From Phycisphaerae bacterium (GTDB taxonomy: Bacteria; Planctomycetota; Phycisphaerae; UBA1845), in the NCBI GenBank assembly GCA_029260155.1, contig JAJDDU010000034.1, forward strand, positions 1 through 17,689: a DNA stretch of 17,689 nt, given 5' to 3'. How positions within the stretch are numbered: position 1 is the stretch's first letter; each line of letters begins with the position of its first letter. The notes under the pieces are model-generated. The model saw nothing but the letters and a program-made list of their open reading frames with translations, was not told the DNA's origin and made no database searches. Shown here in pieces: positions 5,736 through 13,775 of the stretch. Position numbers and translations under genes: made by a program.

Positions 5736-8023
5736 GTGGAACTTCTGAGATGTTGGCGCAATCCGTGCTGGGCGGTGCCTGGAGCGCGGTTTGGCCTTTT
5801 CTGTTAATCTTCATCGGTTTCAGCTCGGTGATCTTCGTACACGAGCTTGGCCACTTCATGGCTGCCAAGTGGATGGACGTGCGGGTGGACCGTTTCGCGA
5901 TCGGTTTTTCGAGCGAGCTTGTCGGGTTCACCAAAGGTGAGACGCGCTACTCATTCAACATTCTGCCGCTTGGCGGGTACGTCAAGATGCTTGGGCAGGA
6001 GGACTTCGATGACAAGACGCTGGAGCTCAAGAACTCGGGTGACCCGCGGTCGTTCCTGAACAAGACCGTGCTTCAGCGTGCGGTGATCGTGTCGGCTGGC
6101 GTGGTGATGAACATCTTGTTCGCGGCGTTTCTGCTGGTCATCGTGTTCATGCACGGCGTGGAAACGAATTCCACGACGATCGGACAGGTTGTTCCGGAGT
6201 CACCGGCGGCGATGGCGGGTTTGCAGCCGGGCGACACGGTGCTGAAGATCAACGGCAGCGTGATACGGGAATACCAGGAGATCAGCTATTCGGTGGTGCT
6301 GGCGGACCCGCATGAGGCGTTGGACTTCGAGATCGAGCGCGACGGCGAGGTGCGGCATGTGTTGGTCAAGCCGAGGCCCGAACAGCAGAGGAACTTGCTT
6401 CAAGTCGGCATCACGTCGGCGACGACGCGCGAGGTGATCTTCCCGGTGGATACGCGTTTCGATCCGCACAACCCCGATCACCTTCAATCGGGCGACGTGG
6501 TGGTCGCGATCGAGGGTGAACCGTTGGAGGAAGATCCCCACGGCGGCATCGAGCAACTGTGGCGGACGGCGGACGGGGCGGATGTCACGGTGACGGTCGA
6601 GCGGCCTGACAACCTATTGGACCTCGACAGCCCGATGACGCGGCGGGAAGCTAAGGTGTTCAACTGGATGATTCTCGACCCCGACGGTCCGATCGAAAAC
6701 AAATACGCACGTAGCGTCCTCGGGCTGATGCCGTTGGTGGAAGTGCACAGCCTGGCTGCCAAAGGGCGAGCTGCGCTGCCTTGGATCAAGAACCGTGATG
6801 TTATATTGAAGATGGGTTCACATGCCAATCATACTCACGAACAGGTGGCAGATAGCCTTGCGAGAAGCGTCAAGCGGCTTGACCCTAATCGACCGGCGTC
6901 GTGGCGACAGAGGTTATACGACCACTTTACGTGGAGCGCCGAGTCCGACATCCCTGTGACGGTCCTCCGTCGCGGCGCGCCGCAGCCGTTCGCGCTCATC
7001 GTGACCCCCAAGATTCGTGACGAAGATGAACCACCGTTGGTCGGTTTTCAGATCGGCGCGGTGGCGGGCGATACGCTGCGGATCTCCGGCGTTCAAGAGC
7101 GCGTTCACGGGGAATTGACTCCTGCCGCCGAGGCGGGCGTGCCGCCGGGCGCCAAGATTCTCGCGGTTGGCGGCAAGGCTGTGTCGACTTGGGGCGAGTT
7201 GGTTGAGGCGTTTCGCCTGGCGGCCGGCTCGACGGTTCGGTTGGGGTACGAGACGCGCGACGGGGAGCCTGTGACTTGCGATTTCCGCGTTCCGCACTGC
7301 TTGCGCACGAAACTCGGCGTGTCGACGCTGGGCGACATCGTTTCAGTCGCCGGGCAGAAAAGCGTGAAGGTGCAGGGCGAGACGCGGCAGCAATATGTGT
7401 CGGTCGTCCACTCGTTGGGATTGTATCACGCGTTGCAGCGGTCGCTGGATGCCAACGGTGGCAAGCCGACCACTGTCACCGTTCGCTATCGAAAAAAGCA
7501 CTACGGGGAGGAGTTCGAGGAAACTGTGGCGCTCACAGCCGACATGATCGACCCGTGGCTGGGGCGTGTTCGCTATCTCCCCGAAGTGTACATGCAACCG
7601 CAAACCGAGATGTTCAAGGCGGATGGCTTGGTTGATGCGCTGGCGATCGGTGCTCGCAAGACCGGGTACTTTGTGCTTCAGGTGTACACGATGATGCAGC
7701 GGATGATCGTGTCGCGCAGCGTCGGCGTGGAGCAGATGTCCGGGCCGGTAGGCATTGTCAAGATCGGCAGCGACGTCGCCCGCGTGGGCTTTATCCGATT
7801 GTTGTTCTTCCTGGGCATCATTTCGGCGAACCTGGCCGTGATCAACTTCCTCCCGCTGCCGATCGTCGACGGAGGCCTGATGGTGTTCTTGATTATCGAG
7901 AAAATCAAGGGCTCGCCCGTGAGCATGAAGGTGCAGGTGGTGACTCAGGTCATCGGCGTTGTGCTGATCGGAGCTGCGTTTCTGTTCGTCACGTTTCAGG
8001 ACGTGGTGCGGCTGGCCGGTTGA
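5717..8023 (+). CDS. rseP: RseP-like site-2 membrane metalloprotease with multiple PDZ domains
   Basis: An M50 intramembrane zinc protease that cleaves membrane-bound substrates such as anti-sigma factors. HELGH (42-46) follows the first membrane helix and supplies two histidines and the catalytic glutamate. The third zinc ligand is D718 in NFLPLPIVDGG, where LDGG is more usual. Four hydrophobic segments are visible: about 26-41, one after RAVIVSAGVV near 117-135, about 697-726 and about 742-760. Between helices 2 and 3 lie at least two PDZ-like modules, PAAMAGLQPGDTVLKINGS and AGVPPGAKILAVGGKAVSTW, with a third, weaker one near LQSGDVVVAIEGEPLEE. At 768 residues it is much longer than the usual 420-450, through an enlarged periplasmic part. 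GAGG at 5706-5709 supports ATG 5717; ATG 5750, after the dxr stop, is an alternative. Its substrates are unknown here. Confidence 0.93.
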   Translation: MCGLLVSGTSEMLAQSVLGGAWSAVWPFLLIFIGFSSVIFVHELGHFMAAKWMDVRVDRFAIGFSSELVGFTKGETRYSFNILPLGGYVKMLGQEDFDDKTLELKNSGDPRSFLNKTVLQRAVIVSAGVVMNILFAAFLLVIVFMHGVETNSTTIGQVVPESPAAMAGLQPGDTVLKINGSVIREYQEISYSVVLADPHEALDFEIERDGEVRHVLVKPRPEQQRNLLQVGITSATTREVIFPVDTRFDPHNPDHLQSGDVVVAIEGEPLEEDPHGGIEQLWRTADGADVTVTVERPDNLLDLDSPMTRREAKVFNWMILDPDGPIENKYARSVLGLMPLVEVHSLAAKGRAALPWIKNRDVILKMGSHANHTHEQVADSLARSVKRLDPNRPASWRQRLYDHFTWSAESDIPVTVLRRGAPQPFALIVTPKIRDEDEPPLVGFQIGAVAGDTLRISGVQERVHGELTPAAEAGVPPGAKILAVGGKAVSTWGELVEAFRLAAGSTVRLGYETRDGEPVTCDFRVPHCLRTKLGVSTLGDIVSVAGQKSVKVQGETRQQYVSVVHSLGLYHALQRSLDANGGKPTTVTVRYRKKHYGEEFEETVALTADMIDPWLGRVRYLPEVYMQPQTEMFKADGLVDALAIGARKTGYFVLQVYTMMQRMIVSRSVGVEQMSGPVGIVKIGSDVARVGFIRLLFFLGIISANLAVINFLPLPIVDGGLMVFLIIEKIKGSPVSMKVQVVTQVIGVVLIGAAFLFVTFQDVVRLAG

Positions 8024-8070
8024 CGGAAACGCTCCCCTGCGGGTCGCCGCTAAACGGTGGGAGGCTTCGG

Positions 8071-8499
8071 ATGCGCCTTGCCGATTCCGGATTCGAGTTA
8101 CGGGATCACACTGCGGACATTGCGCTGTATGCCTGGGGCGATTCGCTGCCCGCACTCTTTTGCTCGGCTGCGGCGGGGCTGTACGCGACGATCGGGGATT
8201 TGGAAGTCGACGGAAAGTGCCATGCTGTGACACTGTCTCTCGAAGCCGGGGACGCTGAGTCACTGTTGCACGATTTTCTGTCTGAGTTGCATTTTCGGTT
8301 CGAGACGCGCGGCGAGGTGCACTCCGATTTCGGCTTCGATCGATTGGACGAACATGTCCTGAGCGTCAAAATGTGTATGGCGAGAGTGGATCACCAGAAG
8401 TCAGTCTTTGATCGTGAGGTCAAGGCCGTGACTTATCACGATCTCGAAATCACGCAGAGTGATGGGCGTTTTGAAGTAACCTTGATTCTGGATATCTAG
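8071..8499 (+). CDS. Archease, activator of the RtcB RNA ligase
   Basis: Archease is a small metal-binding protein that speeds RtcB guanylylation and multiple turnover. The 142-residue product shows the family N-terminus FELRDHTADIALYAWG, with DHTAD at 12-16. It keeps the SLLHDFLSELHF segment and ends in the typical acidic-hydrophobic LILDI tail, which contributes to the metal site in characterised archeases. ATG 8071 follows GGGAGG (8059-8064) at good spacing. An in-frame TTG at 8020, overlapping the rseP stop, would add an unconserved 17-residue extension. rtcB begins two bases after its stop codon, so the activator and ligase are almost certainly co-transcribed and probably translationally coupled. 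Confidence 0.93.
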   Translation: MRLADSGFELRDHTADIALYAWGDSLPALFCSAAAGLYATIGDLEVDGKCHAVTLSLEAGDAESLLHDFLSELHFRFETRGEVHSDFGFDRLDEHVLSVKMCMARVDHQKSVFDREVKAVTYHDLEITQSDGRFEVTLILDI

Positions 8500-8501
8500 G
8501 C

Positions 8502-9962
8502 GTGAACAAGCGATTCGAGGGAACCATTGAGCGGATTGATCGGTATCGCTGGCGGATACCGAAATCGCACCGGGATACGATGCGCGTTGACGGCATTGTG
8601 TACGCCGACGACCGGCTGATGCAGATGATCCGCACGGACTACTCCTTGGAGCAGGTCGCCAATGTCGCAACGTTGCCGGGGATCGTGCGATACAGCCTGG
8701 CCATGCCGGACATTCACTTTGGCTACGGCTTTTGCATTGGGGGCGTGGCTGCGACGGATCCCGCCGAGGGCGGCGTGATCAGTCCCGGCGGTGTCGGGTA
8801 TGACATTAACTGCGGCGTGCGGCTGATCCGCAGTGATCTCACCGAAAAAGACGTTCAGCCGCGACTCAAGGTTCTGATCGACAGGTTGTTTGAGACAGTG
8901 CCGTGCGGTGTTGGGCAGCGCGGCTTGGTCAAGTTCGACCGCAAGGAACTGAAGCAGTTGATGGCCGCCGGCTCGCGCTATGTTGTGGACAGAGGGTTCG
9001 GCGTTCCCAGTGATCTGGAAGTCACCGAAGGCGGAGGCTGCCTCGATGGTGCGAACCCCGATTACGTCTCGGACCGGGCGATCGAGCGCGGGGCGCAGCA
9101 GTGCGGGACACTGGGATCGGGGAATCACTTTCTTGAAGTGCAAGTGGTCGATGAAGTGGTCGATGAAGCGGCGGCGCGCGTGATGGGTCTCGAAAAGGGG
9201 CTTGTCTGCGTGATGATTCACTCGGGGTCGCGTGGTCTGGGGTATCAGGTCTGCGACGACCATCTTGGACTGCTGCGCGATGTGCCACGCAAATACGGGA
9301 TCGAACTGCCGGATCGGCAACTGGCGTGCGCGCCGATCCACTCCAAGGAAGGCGCTCGATACCTCGGGGCGATGCGCGCTGCGGCAAACTACGCCTGGTG
9401 CAATCGACAGATTATGACGCATTTGGCGCGGCAGACGTTCGAGCGTGTTTTTGAACTTCGGGCACCGCAGTTGGGAATGCGACTGGTATATGACGTGGCC
9501 CACAACATCGCCAAGATGGAACCGTACGACGTCGACGGATGCTGCAAGAACTTGTGCGTGCATCGCAAGGGTGCGACACGGGCTTTTCCGCCTGGGCATA
9601 CGGAAGTGCCGGCGAAGTACCGCAAGATCGGTCAGCCGGTGCTCATTCCCGGCGACATGGGGCGTAGTAGTTGGGTGCTCGTGGGGCAGGATGGAGCGAT
9701 GACTGACACTTTCGGTAGCAGTTGCCACGGCGCTGGACGTGTCATGTCGCGCACCGCGGCGGTCCGCAGTGCCAAGGGTCGATCGATTCGTCAGGAGTTG
9801 GCTGATCGCGGCGTGATCGCTCGCGCCCGAGGTCGGCGCGGTTTGGATGAAGAGCAGCCCGAGGCGTACAAGAATGTCAATGACGTGGTCGGCGTCGTCG
9901 ACGGCGCGGGCATTAGCAAGCGCGTCTGTCGGATGAGGCCGATCGGAGTGATCAAGGGCTAG
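8502..9962 (+). CDS. rtcB: RNA-splicing ligase RtcB
   Basis: RtcB joins RNA 2',3'-cyclic phosphate or 3'-phosphate ends to 5'-OH ends using GTP and manganese. It acts in tRNA splicing in archaea and eukaryotes and in RNA repair in bacteria. The 486-residue length matches archaeal-type RtcB. Active-site features in order: DINCGVR (D101, C104), GSGNHFLEVQ (H209), MIHSGSRGLG (H240), VAHNIAK (H334), HRKGATRAF (H354) and SSCHGAGR. In SSCHGAGR, H409 corresponds to the histidine that carries GMP. The C-terminal PIGVIKG provides the conserved lysine K485. The start is GTG 8502, two bases after the archease stop. A short duplicated VVDE segment lies at 217-222. No RNA-repair regulator or cyclase is visible nearby, so the substrate is open. 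Confidence 0.96.
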   Translation: MNKRFEGTIERIDRYRWRIPKSHRDTMRVDGIVYADDRLMQMIRTDYSLEQVANVATLPGIVRYSLAMPDIHFGYGFCIGGVAATDPAEGGVISPGGVGYDINCGVRLIRSDLTEKDVQPRLKVLIDRLFETVPCGVGQRGLVKFDRKELKQLMAAGSRYVVDRGFGVPSDLEVTEGGGCLDGANPDYVSDRAIERGAQQCGTLGSGNHFLEVQVVDEVVDEAAARVMGLEKGLVCVMIHSGSRGLGYQVCDDHLGLLRDVPRKYGIELPDRQLACAPIHSKEGARYLGAMRAAANYAWCNRQIMTHLARQTFERVFELRAPQLGMRLVYDVAHNIAKMEPYDVDGCCKNLCVHRKGATRAFPPGHTEVPAKYRKIGQPVLIPGDMGRSSWVLVGQDGAMTDTFGSSCHGAGRVMSRTAAVRSAKGRSIRQELADRGVIARARGRRGLDEEQPEAYKNVNDVVGVVDGAGISKRVCRMRPIGVIKG

Positions 9963-9987
9963 TTGGCAACTGCTGGGCGACCGTTCC

Positions 9988-11136
9988 ATGAGTGAACACT
10001 GTGATGTTCTTGTGATCGGCGGGGGAATCATCGGCCTGTCTGTTGCGTTGCGCGTACGGCAGTCCGGGGTGAGCGTGACGTTGTTGGAACGGGGCGATTG
10101 CGGGCGCGAGGCGTCGTGGGCGGGCGCTGGTGTTATTGCGCCGGCCAAGCCGCAGCGACACGGACCGATGTCGATGATCCAGCGTGCGAGCGTTGAGCGG
10201 TACGCGGGTTTTTGCGAGGAGATTCGCGAGGTCTCGGGGATCGACCCGGAGTATGATCGCTGCGGCGCGATCGAATTCCTGACCACCGAGCAGTTCGTCC
10301 GGATGGCTAGGTCAGACGTTCGGGTCATGAGCGATGTGACGACCGAAGAGGGCTCGCCCGTTGTCGAAGTCTTGTCGTCTGAGCAGGTGCGTGCCTTGGA
10401 GCCCGGTGTGACCGGGGAAGCGGTCGGGTATCTTCGCAACCGTGTTACCGCCCAGGTGCGGAACCCGCGAATCCTCCAGGGGTTGCGTGTCGCGTGCGAA
10501 CGGCTTGGTGTGCGAGTCCGTGAGAACGAAGCTGTCGGCGAGTTGATCGCCGGCACGAACCGGGTTGACGGTGCCCGCACGCAGGCGGGTGCCTACTCAG
10601 CCGATCGGACGGTTTTGTGTGCCGGGGCATGGTCGAGCGAGTTTGCGCCGCAGGCAATCGCCGAACTCGTCCCAGTGCATCCGGTTCGTGGCCAGATGGT
10701 GTTGGTCGAACGGGACCGCCCGCTGCTGACACACGTGATCAAGCGTCGAAAGCACTACCTCATACCGCGTCGCGACGGGCGTATTCTTGTCGGTGTCACG
10801 TTGGAGCCGGACAGCGGCTTCGAGGCGGGCAACACTGCCAAGGGGATCAACTCCATGCTTGACGGAGCGATGGCGATGGTCCCGTCCCTGTCTGATTCAC
10901 GCGTGGCGGGGATGTGGTCTGGATTTCGCCCAGGCACGCCGGATACCCGTCCGCATATCGGCTTTGTTCCGGGGTGGGAGGGGCTGATCGCGGCGACCGG
11001 GCACTATCGCCTGGGTGTGACGCTCGCCCCGGTGACGGCCGACATCGTGCGCGACCTGATTGTGGACGGCAGTACGCCTTTTGACCTTGCGCATTGCGCT
11101 CCGGGGCGGGCATTCAGCACGTCGGCCGCGCGATGA
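9988..11136 (+). CDS. thiO: FAD-dependent glycine oxidase (ThiO-like), DAO family
   Basis: A flavoenzyme probably oxidising glycine to iminoglycine for thiazole synthesis in the thiamine pathway. The FAD-binding dinucleotide motif GGGIIGLS starts at residue 11 and is followed by LLERGDCGREASWAGAGVI. The C-terminal signature ATGHYRLGVTLAPVTADIV is typical of ThiO. The 382 residues match the family. Substrate identity is inferred: related DAO enzymes oxidise sarcosine, D-amino acids or other amines, and no other thiamine gene is adjacent. It starts 25 bases after rtcB with a poor ribosome-binding site and is the last gene of the dxr cluster. ThiO and Dxr both touch the DXP node, since thiazole synthase uses DXP, which may explain the shared operon. 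Confidence 0.83.
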   Translation: MSEHCDVLVIGGGIIGLSVALRVRQSGVSVTLLERGDCGREASWAGAGVIAPAKPQRHGPMSMIQRASVERYAGFCEEIREVSGIDPEYDRCGAIEFLTTEQFVRMARSDVRVMSDVTTEEGSPVVEVLSSEQVRALEPGVTGEAVGYLRNRVTAQVRNPRILQGLRVACERLGVRVRENEAVGELIAGTNRVDGARTQAGAYSADRTVLCAGAWSSEFAPQAIAELVPVHPVRGQMVLVERDRPLLTHVIKRRKHYLIPRRDGRILVGVTLEPDSGFEAGNTAKGINSMLDGAMAMVPSLSDSRVAGMWSGFRPGTPDTRPHIGFVPGWEGLIAATGHYRLGVTLAPVTADIVRDLIVDGSTPFDLAHCAPGRAFSTSAAR

Positions 11137-11173
11137 CGATTTTGCGTGGAATTGGCGAGCGATTTGACGGTAC

Positions 11174-11200
11174 TTGACCGCTGCAGAACCCGATTATAAT
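11174..11200 (+). promoter_or_regulatory. Sigma-70-type promoter for the gap cluster
   Basis: TTGACC (11174-11179; 5 of 6) and a perfect TATAAT (11195-11200) are separated by 15 bases, somewhat shorter than the ideal 17. A second TTGACG at 11164-11169 is too far away to pair. Transcription would start near 11207, about 80 bases before the gap start codon. No clear terminator for the preceding thiO gene is visible in the same 153-base gap. Confidence 0.6.
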
Positions 11201-11289
11201 GTTATCGAGCGCGTCGATTGCGGCGGGATCAGCCGGCGGCGCGCATCCTGGTTGCGTCAATGTTCTCAACACATTAAAGGCGGTGTGAA

Positions 11290-12318
11290 ATGGCAATTCG
11301 AGTAGGCATCAACGGTTTCGGGCGGATCGGGAGGCTCGTGTTTCGGGCGGCCATGGAGAGAGGCGACAAGATCGACATCGTTGCCATCAACGACCTCGGT
11401 AATCCGCAAGCGCTCGCCCAACTGCTCAAGTACGACTCGGTCCATGGCCGGTTCAACGGAACGGTCATGGTCGAAGGCGACAAGGCGCTCAACGTGAACG
11501 GCAAGACCATCAAGGTGTGCGCGGAGCGATCGCCCGCGAATCTGCCGTGGAAGGAACTCGGCGTGGACGTCGCGATTGAGTCGACCGGCATCTTCACGCA
11601 ACGCGCGTCGGAGAGGGGCGGTTACGGCGATCACCTCAAAGCCGGCGCTAGGAAGGTCGTCATCTCGGCACCTGCCAAAGATGAACCTGACCTGACGCTG
11701 GTCATGGGCGTCAACGACGATCAACTCAAGCCGGAGCACATGTGCGTTTCAAACGCCAGCTGCACGACCAACTGCCTCGCGCCGCTGGTCAGCGTTTTGC
11801 ACAACGAGTTCGGTCTGGTGGAAGGCTTGATGACGACCGTTCATGCGTACACGAACGATCAGAACACAGCCGACCAGTTGCACAGCGATCCGCGACGGGC
11901 CCGCGCGGCAGCCATGAACGTCATCCCGACGACGACCGGAGCAGCCAAGGCGGTTGGCAAAGTTATCCCCGCGTTGAACGGCAAGCTCAATGGCCTGTCG
12001 CTGCGCGTGCCGGTGGCGGACGGTTCGCTGACCGACCTCGTCGCAGTCCTCGAAAAGAGCGTTAGCATCAGCGACGTCAACGGCGCCCTCAAGTCTGCGG
12101 CCGAAGGCAGGTTGAGAGGCATCATGGAGTACAGCGAGGACCCGCTGGTCAGCAGCGACATCGTCGGGAATCCGCACTCGTGCATCATCGACAGCCTGTC
12201 CACCATGACCATGCCGGTGGCGGGTGGCAAGATGATCAAGTGCTACGCATGGTACGACAACGAGTGGGCTTACTCGGTGCGGACCGTCGACCTGATCGAA
12301 AAAATCGCGGCGATGTAA
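11290..12318 (+). CDS. gap: Glyceraldehyde-3-phosphate dehydrogenase
   Basis: Phosphorylating GAPDH interconverts glyceraldehyde 3-phosphate and 1,3-bisphosphoglycerate in the cytoplasm. The 342 residues fit the type I family. The NAD-binding N-terminus is VGINGFGRIGR (5-15), with VAINDLG providing D35, the acidic residue expected in NAD-preferring enzymes. The catalytic cysteine is C158 in SNASCTTNC, and the general base is H185 in TTVHAYTNDQ. The phosphate-site segment NVIPTTTGAAKAVG and the C-terminal WYDNEWAYSVR are intact. ATG 11290 follows AAAGG (11276-11280) with nine-base spacing. It is the first gene of the gap-pgk-rpe-accD run and is separated from pgk by a palindromic repeat. Confidence 0.97.
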   Translation: MAIRVGINGFGRIGRLVFRAAMERGDKIDIVAINDLGNPQALAQLLKYDSVHGRFNGTVMVEGDKALNVNGKTIKVCAERSPANLPWKELGVDVAIESTGIFTQRASERGGYGDHLKAGARKVVISAPAKDEPDLTLVMGVNDDQLKPEHMCVSNASCTTNCLAPLVSVLHNEFGLVEGLMTTVHAYTNDQNTADQLHSDPRRARAAAMNVIPTTTGAAKAVGKVIPALNGKLNGLSLRVPVADGSLTDLVAVLEKSVSISDVNGALKSAAEGRLRGIMEYSEDPLVSSDIVGNPHSCIIDSLSTMTMPVAGGKMIKCYAWYDNEWAYSVRTVDLIEKIAAM

Positions 12319-12329
12319 CGCGCCGGGAT

Positions 12330-12452
12330 GCCATGGGTGGCCCATCGCTTCAGCGGTGGGGGACTCAAACGTCGGGTGGCATGGCCACGCTTGCGTGGCC
12401 ATGGCCTTGGAACCTGTCGAATCATGCCCACGCGAGCGTGGGCATGCCACCC
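12330..12452. repeat. Nested palindromic repeat between gap and pgk
   Basis: Two GC-rich hairpins lie side by side. One is CATGGCCACG/CGTGGCCATG with loop CTTG (12380-12403). The other is CATGCCCACGC/GCGTGGGCATG with loop GA (12423-12446). An outer perfect 10-bp stem, GGGTGGCATG (12374-12383) with CATGCCACCC (12443-12452), encloses both and competes with them. A preceding segment, GGGTGGCCCATCGCTTCAGC (12335-12354), looks like a further repeat unit. There is no T-tract. Open frames through it give peptides such as MPTRAWACHP, which I regard as spurious. It may be a dispersed element or an mRNA-processing or stability signal in the operon. Confidence 0.75.
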
Positions 12453-12480
12453 CCCACAGGATGCACGCGGAGACAATTGT

Positions 12481-13704
12481 ATGGCCAAGCGATCCATCGA
12501 TGATATCGACGTTAAAGGTCAACGGGTTCTCGTCCGACTGGACCTGAACGTTCCGCTCGACAGTGCCTGTCGTATCACGGACGACGGCCGGATCCAGGCT
12601 GCGCTGCCCACGGTGCGGAAACTGATTGCGGGCGGCGGCCGACTGACTCTAATGAGTCACCTTGGGCGACCCAAGGGCGACCCCGAGAGTGACAAGAGGT
12701 TGTCACTTGCACCGGTCGCGGCCCGTTTGACGGAGTTGCTCGGGCAGCCCGTCGCCCTCGTCTCGGGAAACGCAGGCGAGACGGTGAACGGCTTGGCTGA
12801 TGGGCAATGTTGCCTGCTTGAGAACCTCCGTTTTCACGAAGCGGAGACCATCAAGAACAAAAAGGCCAAGGACGATCCCGACCTGCGGACCAAGAAGGAC
12901 CGCTTCGCAGGCGAGTTGGCCGCGCTGGCTGACGTTTACGTCAACGATGCCTTCGGTACTTGCCATCGTGATAATGCAAGCATGCTCACCGTCCCGCAGC
13001 AGATGGAGGGAAAACCTCGCTGCATTGGCTACCTCGTCGCCAAGGAGTTGAAGTTTCTCGGCGACGCGGTGACCAGCCCGAAGCGGCCTTTCGTCGTCGT
13101 TTTGGGTGGGGCCAAGGTCTCCGACAAACTCGGCGCGATCGAATCGTTGCTGGATAAGTGCGATACGTTGCTGATCGGCGGTGCGATGGCGTACACGTTC
13201 GCAGCCGCGGGCGGAGAGTCTGTGGGCAAGAGTCTCGTCGAACCAGATCGCTACGAGACCGCCCGCACGCTACGCGCGAAGGCGGGCGACAGGATTCGGA
13301 TTCCGCTTGACTCGGTGGCCGCGGCAGCCATCAGCGCCGACGCCGATACCGAGATCTGCGCGGGCGCAATCCCGTCTGATATGATGGGCTTGGATATCGG
13401 TCCGAAGACGATCGCCGCCTACTGCGACACCCTCCACACCGCCGCGACGATTTGTTGGAACGGCCCGATGGGCGTGTTCGAGACGCCGCCGTTCGATACG
13501 GGCACGGTCGCGATCGCCAAGGCCGTCGCCCAAGCAACCAGCCGCGGCGCCACCACGATCGTCGGCGGTGGCGACAGCGCAGCCGCGATCAAGGCAGCGG
13601 GCTTGGCCGATCAGGTCAGCCACGTGTCCACCGGCGGCGGCGCCTCCCTGGAATTCCTCGAAGGCAAACCCTTCGCCGCCATCGACGTCCTGGACGATGC
13701 GTAG
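12481..13704 (+). CDS. pgk: Phosphoglycerate kinase
   Basis: Transfers phosphate between 1,3-bisphosphoglycerate and ADP, directly after GAPDH in glycolysis. The 407 residues match the family. The N-terminal substrate domain shows VLVRLDLNVPLD (D21, N23), MSHLGRPKG (58-66), LLENLRFHEAE and YVNDAFGTCHR. The nucleotide domain has VVLGGAKVSDKLGAIESLL, the ICWNGPMGVFE loop and the C-terminal GGGDSAAAI and HVSTGGGASLEFLEG. ATG 12481 follows GGAG (12469-12472) with eight-base spacing. The frame is open further upstream into the palindromic repeat, but that part is not conserved protein. gap and pgk are adjacent, as in many bacteria. Confidence 0.97.
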   Translation: MAKRSIDDIDVKGQRVLVRLDLNVPLDSACRITDDGRIQAALPTVRKLIAGGGRLTLMSHLGRPKGDPESDKRLSLAPVAARLTELLGQPVALVSGNAGETVNGLADGQCCLLENLRFHEAETIKNKKAKDDPDLRTKKDRFAGELAALADVYVNDAFGTCHRDNASMLTVPQQMEGKPRCIGYLVAKELKFLGDAVTSPKRPFVVVLGGAKVSDKLGAIESLLDKCDTLLIGGAMAYTFAAAGGESVGKSLVEPDRYETARTLRAKAGDRIRIPLDSVAAAAISADADTEICAGAIPSDMMGLDIGPKTIAAYCDTLHTAATICWNGPMGVFETPPFDTGTVAIAKAVAQATSRGATTIVGGGDSAAAIKAAGLADQVSHVSTGGGASLEFLEGKPFAAIDVLDDA

Positions 13705-13775
13705 TATCCTTGGAAGCTGGCGTGGGAGACGCCGAGTAGCGCACCGCCACTCGACACGCCGCTGAAGAGGACACA

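Noticed and set aside
9147..9170. Direct repeat GTCGATGAAGTG in rtcB
   Set aside because: It is one short duplication (VVDE twice) in a variable loop, consistent with slippage and without wider meaning.
8496..10580. Very long open frame (694 codons) on the minus strand across rtcB and thiO
   Set aside because: It is a shadow of two clearly conserved plus-strand genes in GC-rich DNA. Its translation is rich in Arg, His, Pro and Ser and shows no recognisable domain.
12328..12480. N-terminal extension of pgk, or a separate small gene
   Set aside because: The translation comes from the palindromic repeat (for example MPTRAWACHP). The true start at 12481 has a ribosome-binding site and matches the family.
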